Assembly (NCBI GenBank): GCA_002437905.1 | Contig: DJRT01000018.1 | Location: forward strand, 1-45,429 | Source of the DNA: Ruminococcaceae bacterium UBA6353 | GTDB taxonomy: Bacteria > Bacillota > Clostridia > Oscillospirales > Acutalibacteraceae | DNA: 45,429 nt | Direction: 5' to 3' | Shown: positions 1 through 6,515 of the stretch, in pieces | Position numbering within the stretch: position 1 is the stretch's first letter | Layout of the letters: each line of letters starts with the position of its first letter | Notes under the pieces: generated by a model | Told to the model about the DNA's origin: nothing | Database searches by the model: none | The model's input: the letters and a program-made list of their open reading frames with translations, nothing else | Made by a program: the position numbers and the translations under genes

Positions 1-509
1 GGGGCGGGCTTGCTTTGGGACTTTTTGTCCCGAGGTTTGGGCGGCTTGGCCTTATCGGGAGCGGCCTTGCCTTCCTTGGGCGGACGGCCTCTGCTGGGTC
101 TGGTGGCCTTGTCCTTTTCTATGGGCGGCTTCTGCTTGACCGCCTTTTTCTCCTCCTTGGCCGCCTTGTCACGGGCAGCGGCAAAATCCACCACCTTGCC
201 GGAATGTGACGGGGCGGGGGCATCCTTGCCGGGAGTGGGCGGCTGCTCCTGTTCCTTTTCAGCCTTGGGGACTTCGGGAGCGGCAGGCTCCTCCACCTCG
301 GCGTGGGTAACAGCGTCAGCGGGATCAGGCACGGCATCGCCCATTTCAAAGAGTGCCGCCTGCCCCTCATGTTCCAGCATGACCGTCTCTGCGTCGGTCA
401 GCGCAGGCTCGGGAGCGGGCTGCTCCGGCACGACGGCATTTTCTACCGCAGGAGCGGGAGCCTCGGTGGGCGGGGCTGCCTCGGGAATGTTTTTCTTATC
501 ATCTGCCAT
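1..509 (-). CDS. A/P/K-rich element protein with AT-hook-like motif (partial, C-terminus off the window)
   Basis: The reading frame opens at the ATG at 509-507 behind a clear AAAGGAGG site and stays open for 169 codons to the window edge. The first 60 or so residues begin MADDKKNIPEAAPPTEAPAP and contain an acidic segment with DAETVMLEHEGQAALFEMGD. The rest is a low-complexity chain of Ala, Pro, Lys and Glu, with a conserved-looking KVVDFAAARDKAAKEEKKA stretch. An SRGRPPKEGK motif near residues 142-151 resembles the GRP core of an AT hook, which suggests minor-groove DNA binding. I do not recognise a catalytic domain. Similar tails occur in accessory proteins of Firmicutes integrative elements. 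Three hairpins lie upstream in its leader. Confidence 0.7.
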   Translation of the reverse strand, partial: MADDKKNIPEAAPPTEAPAPAVENAVVPEQPAPEPALTDAETVMLEHEGQAALFEMGDAVPDPADAVTHAEVEEPAAPEVPKAEKEQEQPPTPGKDAPAPSHSGKVVDFAAARDKAAKEEKKAVKQKPPIEKDKATRPSRGRPPKEGKAAPDKAKPPKPRDKKSQSKPA

Positions 510-534
510 TTGCAAACCTCCTTTTTGTGGCATG

Positions 535-558
535 AAAAAAGCCAGTCCGCAGACTGGC
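535..558 (-). terminator. Hairpin plus T-run in the leader of the AT-hook-like gene
   Basis: GCCAGTC (541-547) pairs with GACTGGC (552-558) around a CGCA loop. Read on the minus strand it is followed by six T residues (complement of 535-540), an intrinsic-terminator arrangement. It sits only about 15 bases upstream of the Shine-Dalgarno of the gene starting at 509, so it could act as an attenuator. Confidence 0.6.
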
Positions 559-597
559 CGGGTGGAAGTGACCTCCCTTCATGGTTTTATATATGAA

Positions 598-628
598 AAC
601 GCCGCCCGTTGTCCTGTTAGGCGGCGTT
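598..628 (-). terminator. GC-rich hairpin between the two element genes
   Basis: AACGCCGCC (598-606) pairs perfectly with GGCGGCGTT (620-628). On the minus strand it is followed by TTTTCAT, only a modest T-run. It is the middle of three hairpins between the TnpW-like gene and the gene starting at 509. Confidence 0.45.
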
Positions 629-640
629 GTTCTCAATTTT

Positions 641-684
641 AAGCTCCCGCTGCCTATAAAGACTTAGGCAACGGGAGCTTTTGT
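641..684. terminator. Strong hairpin downstream of the TnpW-like gene
   Basis: AAGCTCCCG (641-649) pairs with CGGGAGCTT (672-680), and an inner TGCC/GGCA extends the stem. T-rich tails occur on both sides, so it can terminate in either direction. It most likely ends the TnpW-like transcript, which arrives on the minus strand. Confidence 0.6.
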
Positions 685-729
685 TAGAATAAAAACCTCT
701 TGCTGACTGCCAGATTGACAATTATAATT

Positions 730-906
730 TTAGACTATTGTAGTTTTGCTCGCTGCTCGCATCTCTTCGTCCAAGTCGGCTAACATCAGCTTTAGCAAGA
801 TGTCTGCCATGCTTTCACCGTCTTTCCTGTACCGTGGCTCAACGATAAAAACTCGACCGCCAATTTCGTATCGTTGGGGCTCTCCGGCAATATATTCTTT
901 TTCCAT
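730..906 (-). CDS. TnpW-like small transposon-encoded protein
   Basis: A 58-residue protein starting MEKEYIAGEPQRYEIGGRVF. The ATG at 906 has an AGGAGGT site seven bases upstream, which favours it over the longer frame beginning at 936. The core (GGRVFIVEPRY, then SMADILLKLMLADLDEE) resembles the pattern of TnpW-family proteins: a short beta strand, then an amphipathic helix ending in a 'DKIxRLI'-like segment. TnpW proteins accompany clostridial transposons and integrative elements, and their function is unknown. Its position beside the tRNA-Ala attachment site supports a mobile-element origin. The family assignment is from memory of the motif, not a search. Confidence 0.65.
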   Translation of the reverse strand: MEKEYIAGEPQRYEIGGRVFIVEPRYRKDGESMADILLKLMLADLDEEMRAASKTTIV

Positions 907-938
907 GCCTGCACCTCCTTTCCAACATGGACACAAAA

Positions 939-966
939 ATTATATCATGCCGTGGAGGGGCGCAAA
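939..966 (-). promoter_or_regulatory. Probable sigma-A promoter of the TnpW-like gene
   Basis: On the minus strand, TATAAT (complement of 939-944) follows a weak TTTGCG -35 (complement of 961-966) with a 16-bp spacer. It lies about 33 bases upstream of the start codon. Confidence 0.45.
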
Positions 967-1050
967 GCAGAAAATTATTTTCCTTGATATACGGGCTTTC
1001 TTTGACTATAATGAAAGACATTCAGGGTGTGTTTTGGGGTTGCCCGCGTA

Positions 1051-1159
<109 letters not shown>

Positions 1160-1162
1160 GCG

Positions 1163-1197
1163 AAAAGCCTTGAAACCAATGGGTTTCGGGGCTTTTT
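1163..1197 (+). terminator. Former tRNA-Ala transcription terminator
   Basis: AAAGCC-TTGAAACC pairs with GGTTTC-GGGGCTTT around an AATG loop and is followed by TTTTTGTT. It lies immediately after the CCA end and was probably the terminator of the tRNA transcript before integration. Confidence 0.7.
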
Positions 1198-1317
1198 GTT
1201 TTTTGCTTTCTGGTGTGTTTTTTGCGGATTTCTAACACTTTTTCTAACACTTCCGCAGCGCATTTCTGCGGGAGTGCGTTGCCTATTCTCCGTTGAAAAA
1301 AGTGATAGATTTTTCCA

Positions 1318-1345
1318 TTGCTTTTTGCAAACCGTATGGTATAAT
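1318..1345 (+). promoter_or_regulatory. Sigma-A promoter of the GH28-like gene
   Basis: TTGCTT (1318-1323), a 16-bp spacer and TATAAT (1340-1345) give a leader of about 88 bases. Between the att site and this promoter I see only the tRNA terminator and a short direct repeat of TTTCTAACAC (1230-1250). Confidence 0.6.
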
Positions 1346-1439
1346 TGCGTGGCATTCGGGGCTTACCGGATGTGTGACATTCTGCTGGAAGAAACGGTTG
1401 ATGTCTGTAAAATATTGCGATTGAACGGAGCGTGACAAG

Positions 1440-2792
1440 ATGCTGAATGCAAAAAACTTCGGTGCCACCGGCGACGGAAAAACAAAGGATACCAAAGCTA
1501 TACAGAAAGCCCTGGATGCGGCAAGCCAAACAGGAGAAGCCCTGTATATCCCTGCGGGGGAGTATTTGTGCGGGGAGCTGCACATTGGCAGCAATACCGA
1601 GCTCGTGATGAGCCGGAACACGGTGCTGGTTGCCTCCGATGACCCGGCGGATTATCAGCATGGGGAGTCCTTTCGGGGATTTCTTAATATCAGCCATGCG
1701 GAAAATATCTGCATAAGCGGCGGACGCCTGCGTGCCAATGATCAGGCCTTTTGGCAGTTTACGCATGCTCTGTCAGAAAAGTTTGAACCCTGCATTTCGG
1801 CGGAGGCGTGGTTCTACACCAAGGCCAAGCCGTGGCGTTTTCACATGCTTAATGCATCGGACTCCAGCTGCATCACGATTTCGGGCATGCTGTGTGAGGA
1901 CTATCCCTGCTATGCGTACAATTTTATCCGGTGCGCCGATATTCTGCTGGCCGATCTGACCATCCGCGGAAAAACCTACGGGATCAATACCGACGGCGTG
2001 CATATTTCCTCCTGCAAAAATGTGATCATCCGTTCCTGCAATATCCGCTGCGGGGATGACTGCATTGCGATCGATTCCGACTGGGGTGTAAGCGGCAGCG
2101 GGTTTACGGTATCTGATTGTGTGCTGGAGACCTCTGTGCATGCTTTCCGGTTTTATATCTTCGGAAATGATGCGTCGGTGCAGCGGCCTACTCTGTCCAA
2201 TATTACGGTGACAAACTGCACGGTTATTGACGCTGCCGGTGTTTTTGACATAAACGCCCGCCGGGGGGATATCTTTAATATTACGATCAGCAATGTTACC
2301 GCTAAACAGACGCGCCCAGGCAATGCCTTTGTGATCTCCAGCATAGAGGGCACAGTGCGTTCGGTGGTGCTTTCCGGGCTTACGGTAAACGGCAACGGGT
2401 GCGGGCTTATCAGTGCCGATAAACCCGGAGAGATAACCGATATCAGCCTGTCAAATGCCTTTTTCCATATCACGCCGTGCCCCAAGCATTATATACCCGG
2501 CCATCTCCTTACCGAGGGTTTTGGTTTCCCGAACCACTGCCATTTTAAGCCGGTGAATTTTTACATTTATCAGGCGCAGGGTGTTTCCTTCTCCAATGTA
2601 GCTGTTTCGTGGGAAAAGGGGCAATTCACGGATAGCTGGACAGCGGAACGGCGTGAGGCGCTGAAAGCGGTCATTGCGCCGATCACGCTGGAGCAAATGG
2701 AATCGAAAAAATTCGGGGCGGTCAATACGATCGATTCGGTTATTCGCTGCGAAGGCTGCAGCCTGCCGGATTACGACGACAGCGAGTATTAA
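1440..2792 (+). CDS. GH28-like right-handed beta-helix protein (polygalacturonase family, divergent)
   Basis: A 450-residue protein with the N-terminal pectin-lyase-fold signature NAKNFGATGDGKTKDTKAIQ, which is common in glycoside hydrolase family 28. Two of the family's catalytic motifs are clear: INTDGVHI and RCGDDCIAIDS, together giving the three acidic residues. The usual GHG-S-GS block is replaced by a VHAFRFYIFGND segment, and I see no clear RIK motif. Alternating hydrophobic beta-strand repeats run to about residue 350. There is no signal peptide, so a cytoplasmic role on imported oligosaccharides is likely. The start follows GGAG with a nine-base gap. Substrate is unknown. A beta-helix isomerase or lyase is possible instead of a hydrolase. 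Confidence 0.8.
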   Translation: MLNAKNFGATGDGKTKDTKAIQKALDAASQTGEALYIPAGEYLCGELHIGSNTELVMSRNTVLVASDDPADYQHGESFRGFLNISHAENICISGGRLRANDQAFWQFTHALSEKFEPCISAEAWFYTKAKPWRFHMLNASDSSCITISGMLCEDYPCYAYNFIRCADILLADLTIRGKTYGINTDGVHISSCKNVIIRSCNIRCGDDCIAIDSDWGVSGSGFTVSDCVLETSVHAFRFYIFGNDASVQRPTLSNITVTNCTVIDAAGVFDINARRGDIFNITISNVTAKQTRPGNAFVISSIEGTVRSVVLSGLTVNGNGCGLISADKPGEITDISLSNAFFHITPCPKHYIPGHLLTEGFGFPNHCHFKPVNFYIYQAQGVSFSNVAVSWEKGQFTDSWTAERREALKAVIAPITLEQMESKKFGAVNTIDSVIRCEGCSLPDYDDSEY

Positions 2793-2813
2793 ATATTAAA
2801 AGAAAAAATTCCG

Positions 2814-2850
2814 ACACGCAGCTGCTGAAACTGCAGCTGCGTGTTTTTTT
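2814..2850 (+). terminator. Terminator of the GH28-like gene
   Basis: ACACGCAGCTGC (2814-2825) and GCAGCTGCGTGT (2833-2844) form a perfect 12-bp stem with a seven-base loop, followed by six T residues. Confidence 0.9.
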
Positions 2851-2865
2851 CTGTTCAGTCGGTAC

Positions 2866-2903
2866 GAAAAATGCCTCCCCTGCATAATTGCAGGGGAGGC
2901 ATT
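2866..2903 (-). terminator. Terminator of hsp20
   Basis: AATGCCTCCCCTGCA (2870-2884) pairs with TGCAGGGGAGGCATT (2889-2903) around a TAAT loop. On the minus strand it is followed by a T-run (complement of 2866-2870). It sits just downstream of the hsp20 stop. Confidence 0.85.
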
Positions 2904-2914
2904 GCCGGGAACGG

Positions 2915-3358
2915 TTATTCAATGGCGATCGAGGAGCTTTCCGGCAGCTTCTTTTGCTCAACCTTGGGCACGGAGATGCGCAGGATGCCGTCCTCAAATT
3001 TGGCGGACACATCCGAGGGCAGTACATCCTTGCCGACATAGAAGCTGCGGCTGCAGGCGCCGGCATAGCGCTCCTGGCGGATGTAGCGGCCTTTCTTGTC
3101 GCTTTCATCCTTGTTCACGCCCTTCACGGCGGAGATGGTCATGTAGCCATCCTTCAGCTCCACATTGACCTCATCCTTCTTGAAGCCGGGCAGGTCAACA
3201 TCCAGCTCGTAGGAGCCGTCCGTCTCGCGGATATCCGTCTTCATCAGGTTTTTGCCATGCTTACCATACAGCGGATCACGGCCGCGCATGGGCAGCATAT
3301 CAAAGGGATCCGAAAAGAAATCATCAAACAGGTTCTCACCAAACACACTCGGTAACAT
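2915..3358 (-). CDS. hsp20: Small heat shock protein, Hsp20/alpha-crystallin family
   Basis: A 147-residue cytoplasmic ATP-independent holdase that binds unfolding proteins. The N-terminal arm (MLPSVFGENLFDDFFSD) is short and aromatic. The alpha-crystallin domain covers roughly residues 40-140, with the strand motifs YELDVDLPGFKKDEVNVEL and GILRISVPK typical of the family. The C-terminal IXI-type anchor appears as SIAIE. The ATG at 3358 is chosen over the upstream in-frame GTG at 3397 because a TGGAGG site lies nine bases before it. It is a single-gene transcript with its own terminator. Expression is probably repressed by HrcA through the CIRCE operator upstream. Confidence 0.93.
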   Translation of the reverse strand: MLPSVFGENLFDDFFSDPFDMLPMRGRDPLYGKHGKNLMKTDIRETDGSYELDVDLPGFKKDEVNVELKDGYMTISAVKGVNKDESDKKGRYIRQERYAGACSRSFYVGKDVLPSDVSAKFEDGILRISVPKVEQKKLPESSSIAIE

Positions 3359-3375
3359 AAGACATACCTCCATTC

Positions 3376-3474
3376 GACGCTTGCGGCGTCTGCACACCGT
3401 GGCCGGTATCGCAGCCGCCTGTTACCACTTTTGGCCGATCCTTTCCCGGGGCTCTGTGCCCTTTCTCAAGGATC
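3376..3474 (-). promoter_or_regulatory. Structured 5' untranslated region of hsp20
   Basis: The predicted transcript starts near 3474, leaving a leader of about 115 bases. GATCCTT at the 5' end (complement of 3468-3474) can pair with AAGGATC (complement of 3437-3443). A second hairpin, GACGC-CGCAA-GCGTC (3376-3390), lies five bases upstream of the GGAGG site. This could affect translation with temperature, but no known thermometer family is recognised. Confidence 0.35.
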
Positions 3475-3480
3475 GCCTTC

Positions 3481-3508
3481 ATTATAACGCTAAAATTAGC
3501 ACTGTCAA
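3481..3508 (-). promoter_or_regulatory. Consensus sigma-A promoter of hsp20
   Basis: On the minus strand TTGACA (complement of 3503-3508), a 16-bp spacer and TATAAT (complement of 3481-3486). The -35 box lies inside the CIRCE operator. Confidence 0.85.
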
Positions 3509-3522
3509 TAGTAGAGTGCTAA
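3496..3522. promoter_or_regulatory. CIRCE operator (HrcA-binding site)
   Basis: TTAGCACTG (3496-3504), nine bases, then GAGTGCTAA (3514-3522). The canonical CIRCE is TTAGCACTC-N9-GAGTGCTAA, so there is a single mismatch. It overlaps the -35 of the hsp20 promoter, the usual geometry for HrcA repression of chaperone genes. Confidence 0.9.
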
Positions 3523-3574
3523 TGTTTACAAAATATGCAATGTTTATTCATAAATGATGTAAAAACAGCCGGAG

Positions 3575-3617
3575 AAAGAAAACAGTGCTCCGGAAAGCCA
3601 TTGCTCCCGGAGCGCTG
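3575..3617 (-). terminator. Terminator of the acyltransferase-like gene
   Basis: CAGTGCTCCGG (3583-3593) and CCGGAGCGCTG (3607-3617) pair with one internal mismatch. On the minus strand the stem is followed by a T-rich tail (complement of 3575-3582). Confidence 0.7.
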
Positions 3618-3636
3618 CAGAAATGTAAGAAAGATT

Positions 3637-4530
3637 TCAGGGCTTTTTTTCGTAGCGGATGCCCATGCCGGAGCCAACCGGCCGGCCGGCCAGCAGCCAA
3701 TCGGCATAGGCACGCTGTAATCCGCTGTTGCGCGGCAGATTTTCCGGCTTTGTCAGATCCACATCGCCAAAAATGCGCCACATATCATGCTTTGTCCCGT
3801 CAATATCGGTGAATATATGGGTAAACATATCGGCAAATTGCCGAATGCGGCTTTCCGGCGGCAGCATGACCTGGTGACCGGGGAAGAGCAGCCAGGAATG
3901 GCAGCGCAGAAGCACCGTATCGCCGGGAAATTCCGCCGCATAGAAAGCGGCTGCCTGCCGGAATGCATCCTGTACGGCATCTGCATCCAGCGGCCCACGG
4001 GAGGGAATGTGGATATTGATCGCCTTTTCGCCGCCGGCAAAGCAGATGCGCCCATCGGGCGAAATGCAGGGGGGCATGGTACAGCGTTCAAACTGCAGAC
4101 GGCCGAGTGCCACCCGCTCCAGGGAGTAGAAACCATTGTACCAGTAGTCCACGAAGGAGCCCCAGAAGCCCTTCACCTGGTGACACTCAAACAGCTTACA
4201 GCGCAGGTCGATCATGGCGTCGCGGTACATCTGCGGCGTATAGCCGGCCTGTGCATACAGTATGCGCAGATGCTCGGCGCACAGGATGTAAAACAGCAGC
4301 TCCACCGTGCCGGTTTCCACCGGCAGGGGCTTTGCTGCCGCCTGCACGGCAAAAAAGCTGTCGTAGAGATTGTGGGTCTCATCGCTGAAATACCGGTGCA
4401 GCTCGCGCTCCATCACCGCATTGGCCTGGGTATCTGCCTGTACGGCGTCGGCTGCAGCAAGCAGCGCCGCCTCGGCCTCGGCCGGAAAATCCAATTCGCG
4501 GGAAAACTCCCGGATAAAATCCCGATTCAT
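3637..4530 (-). CDS. Acyltransferase-like protein (DUF5596 / GNAT_C type)
   Basis: A 297-residue soluble protein. The C-terminal half carries the pattern I associate with the GNAT_C/NAT_N acyltransferase-domain family of Firmicutes: INIHIPSRGPLD, then LRCHSWLLFPG, then LPPESRIRQFADMF, ending in a basic tail. The N-terminal half is helical, with a WGSFVDYWYNGFY aromatic cluster. The ATG at 4530 has a GGGAGG site seven bases upstream, and upstream in-frame codons would run into the promoter. Family members are often next to transcription regulators and sugar genes, and their substrate is unknown. Here the gene is divergent from an AraC regulator. Confidence 0.65.
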   Translation of the reverse strand: MNRDFIREFSRELDFPAEAEAALLAAADAVQADTQANAVMERELHRYFSDETHNLYDSFFAVQAAAKPLPVETGTVELLFYILCAEHLRILYAQAGYTPQMYRDAMIDLRCKLFECHQVKGFWGSFVDYWYNGFYSLERVALGRLQFERCTMPPCISPDGRICFAGGEKAINIHIPSRGPLDADAVQDAFRQAAAFYAAEFPGDTVLLRCHSWLLFPGHQVMLPPESRIRQFADMFTHIFTDIDGTKHDMWRIFGDVDLTKPENLPRNSGLQRAYADWLLAGRPVGSGMGIRYEKKP

Positions 4531-4558
4531 GCTATGCCTCCCTTGTACTATTATGCTC

Positions 4559-4586
4559 ATTATACCGGCTTTGCGTCCTATGTCAA
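4559..4586 (-). promoter_or_regulatory. Sigma-A promoter of the acyltransferase-like gene
   Basis: On the minus strand TTGACA (complement of 4581-4586), a 16-bp spacer and TATAAT (complement of 4559-4564), about 29 bases before the start codon. Confidence 0.8.
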
Positions 4587-4626
4587 TAGAAATGTGGTGA
4601 TTTTGCGCTTTTTTCAGGAAAATTCC

Positions 4627-4655
4627 TTGCAAAATGGCAAAAAAGTCTATATAAT
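4627..4655 (+). promoter_or_regulatory. Sigma-A promoter of the AraC-family gene
   Basis: TTGCAA (4627-4632), a 17-bp spacer and TATAAT (4650-4655). It is back to back with the promoter of the acyltransferase-like gene, about 40 bp apart. Confidence 0.75.
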
Positions 4656-4677
4656 TTGCGGAAAGGGGGCGATGCGG

Positions 4678-5538
4678 ATGGCCAGCCGAAATCTGTATGA
4701 GGTGCACCGGTATACGGATGAGCAGTTTCCGATCTTCTTCCATACCGATTATCTACAAAGCCGGAATGAGCGGCCGCCACTGCCGGATGTGCATATGTTC
4801 CACGATTCCTGTGGGGCGAACTGGCACGAAGCGCTGGAAATTCTGCGCTTTCTCAGCGGCAGGGCGACTGTGCTGATCGACGGAGAGCCCTATTTGGCAA
4901 AAGCGGGCGATCTGGTGGTGATCAATTCCAATTGTTTGCACAATGTGCTTGCCACGGACGGCAGCTGCCTGTATGATTGCCTGATCATCGGCTGTGAGCT
5001 GTGCCAGGAATGGGGATTTCCGATCGCGCAGACGGAATTTGCTGCGCAGTTTACCGATCGGCAGCTCCATCGCTGCGTCGGCGATATTTCCCAGGAACTT
5101 TCCGAAAAGCGGCCGCACCATAAGACCGTGGTGATTGCCAAATGCATCGAGATATTAGCGCAGCTTTCCCGGCGGCATACGGTGGCCGCCGACCGCAGCG
5201 CTGCGGGAAAACGGCCGACGCGCATCCGTGAGGTGCTGCGGTATATCACCCAGAATTTTGATCAGCCGCTGACGCTGCGCGAGCTGGGGGAGCGGTTTGG
5301 CTATGACCGGTACTATCTTGCCCATAGCTTTGTGGAGCTGACCGGCGTGCCGCCGATGGAATACCTGCAGCAGGTGCGGCTGCGCGCCGCCAGACGGCTG
5401 CTGGCAAGCAGCGACCGTTCGGTGGCGGAGATCGCCGTTGCCTGCGGGTATGCCAGTGCCTCCGCCTTTGGCGCCGCATTCCGCCGCCATAGCGGGCAAA
5501 CCCCGATGGAATACCGGCGGGAAAAGCGTCACCCATAG
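4678..5538 (+). CDS. AraC-family transcription regulator
   Basis: A 286-residue protein. The N-terminal half is a cupin-like sensor (WHEALEILRFLSGRATVLIDG, then AGDLVVINSNCLHNV), the usual sugar-binding part of AraC/XylS regulators. Residues 181-286 form the double helix-turn-helix domain, with the second helix region reading SVAEIAVACGYASASAFGAAF followed by a P-x-EYR end. Two ATGs lie close together (4672 and 4678). The second is preferred because the AGGGGG site is eight bases before it and only two before the first. It is divergent from the acyltransferase-like gene, a likely target. Confidence 0.9.
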   Translation: MASRNLYEVHRYTDEQFPIFFHTDYLQSRNERPPLPDVHMFHDSCGANWHEALEILRFLSGRATVLIDGEPYLAKAGDLVVINSNCLHNVLATDGSCLYDCLIIGCELCQEWGFPIAQTEFAAQFTDRQLHRCVGDISQELSEKRPHHKTVVIAKCIEILAQLSRRHTVAADRSAAGKRPTRIREVLRYITQNFDQPLTLRELGERFGYDRYYLAHSFVELTGVPPMEYLQQVRLRAARRLLASSDRSVAEIAVACGYASASAFGAAFRRHSGQTPMEYRREKRHP

Positions 5539-5563
5539 GCGCTGCCCAGCCAGTGGAGAAACC

Positions 5564-5608
5564 AAACAGGCCGGCTCTGTACAGTTTTTGTACAGAGCCG
5601 GCCTGTTT
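5564..5608. terminator. Bidirectional terminator between the AraC and DeoR genes
   Basis: AAACAGGCCGGCTCTGTACA at 5564-5583 is perfectly complementary to 5589-5608, a 20-bp stem with T/A-rich flanks on both sides. It serves the two convergent genes. Confidence 0.9.
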
Positions 5609-5614
5609 GTCCGC

Positions 5615-6367
5615 TTATTCGTCGGTCAGCAGCAGCCGTGCGGGCGGAAAGTGAAGCGCCTTTGGCGGCTGTGTATTGGTCACCAGGCGGTCAAGCTGCT
5701 GCAGGGGCAGGATATTGTGCGGAGCAGTGCGGCAGAATTTTCCGCCATCGCACACAAATACCGCCTGTTTTGCCGCGTGGATCGCAGCGCAGCACAGCTG
5801 CATTTCCGGCAGGGCGGTATCCACAATATACCCGCGGTCGTTGATCCCATAGGCTGAAAAAAACACCGTATCCACATTAAAATGCGCCAGCAGCTCTTCG
5901 GCGTAGCGGCCGGCCATCGCAACGGATGCCTCCTGCAGCTCACCGCCGGTGCAGTAGGTGCGGATATGGCGGTTGTTCAGCAGCATTGCCAGCGGAATGC
6001 CATTGGTAATGACCGTCAGATTGCGGCGGTCTGCCAGGCAGTCGGCCATCGGCAGCAGGGTGGTGGAGCCGTCAATGAACAGGGTGTCGCCATCCTTTAC
6101 CAGGGTGGCCGCTGCCCGGCACAGGCGCTTTTTTTCCTTTTGCTTATAGGAATTGCGGAAGCTCAGTGGGATCTCCACCGTGCCTTCTCCGGCCTTTTTT
6201 GCACCGCCGTGGTTGCGCAGGATCAGCCCCTGCTGCTGCAGCTCGGCAAGATCCCGCCGCACGGTGGGCAGGCTGACATACAGCAGCCGGCTGAGCTGCT
6301 GCGCAGTGACATAGCGGTGTTCGTCGATCAGCTCCAGTATGCGTTCCTGTCGTTCATTTTTCAGCAT
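5615..6367 (-). CDS. DeoR-family transcription repressor, probable amino-sugar regulator
   Basis: A 250-residue repressor. The N-terminal winged helix spans roughly residues 1-58, with the DeoR signature TAQQLSRLLYVSLPTVRRDL followed by NHGGA. The C-terminal sensor domain carries DGDTLFIDGSTT and VITNG, the sugar-phosphate-binding isomerase-like fold of DeoR proteins. The ATG at 6367 follows a GGGAGAG site. It is divergent from nagA-nagB and shares a short regulatory region with a palindrome between overlapping promoters. This suggests it represses nagAB and itself, with an amino-sugar phosphate as inducer. Confidence 0.9.
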   Translation of the reverse strand: MLKNERQERILELIDEHRYVTAQQLSRLLYVSLPTVRRDLAELQQQGLILRNHGGAKKAGEGTVEIPLSFRNSYKQKEKKRLCRAAATLVKDGDTLFIDGSTTLLPMADCLADRRNLTVITNGIPLAMLLNNRHIRTYCTGGELQEASVAMAGRYAEELLAHFNVDTVFFSAYGINDRGYIVDTALPEMQLCCAAIHAAKQAVFVCDGGKFCRTAPHNILPLQQLDRLVTNTQPPKALHFPPARLLLTDE

Positions 6368-6422
6368 AAAAGCTCTCCCTGCATGAGCGTTTTTGATTGT
6401 TTATCAACCTATACGCCGGCTA

Positions 6423-6451
6423 TTGCAATCACAAACGATTGCTTTTATAAT
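6423..6451 (+). promoter_or_regulatory. Sigma-A promoter of nagAB
   Basis: TTGCAA (6423-6428), a 17-bp spacer and TATAAT (6446-6451). The spacer contains most of the GCAATC-N6-GATTGC palindrome. Confidence 0.7.
6425..6442. promoter_or_regulatory. Putative DeoR-family operator
   Basis: GCAATC-ACAAAC-GATTGC is a perfect 6-bp inverted repeat lying between the -35 and -10 of the nagAB promoter and just downstream of the -10 of the divergent regulator promoter. A second dyad, TTGAT-N5-ATCAA, lies at 6393-6407. Confidence 0.55.
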
Positions 6452-6478
6452 AATACTGTAATCTATTATGCCTGTCAA
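6450..6478 (-). promoter_or_regulatory. Sigma-A promoter of the DeoR-family gene
   Basis: On the minus strand TTGACA (complement of 6473-6478), a 17-bp spacer and TATTAT (complement of 6450-6455). It overlaps the divergent nagAB promoter. Confidence 0.7.
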
Positions 6479-6515
6479 GGGGCTTGATGGGCGTCCATAT
6501 AAGGAGGCGGCAGCT

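Noticed and set aside
3787..4677. N-terminal extension of the AraC protein by 297 codons
   Set aside because: The extension is antisense to the acyltransferase-like gene, and a sigma-A promoter with Shine-Dalgarno precedes 4678.
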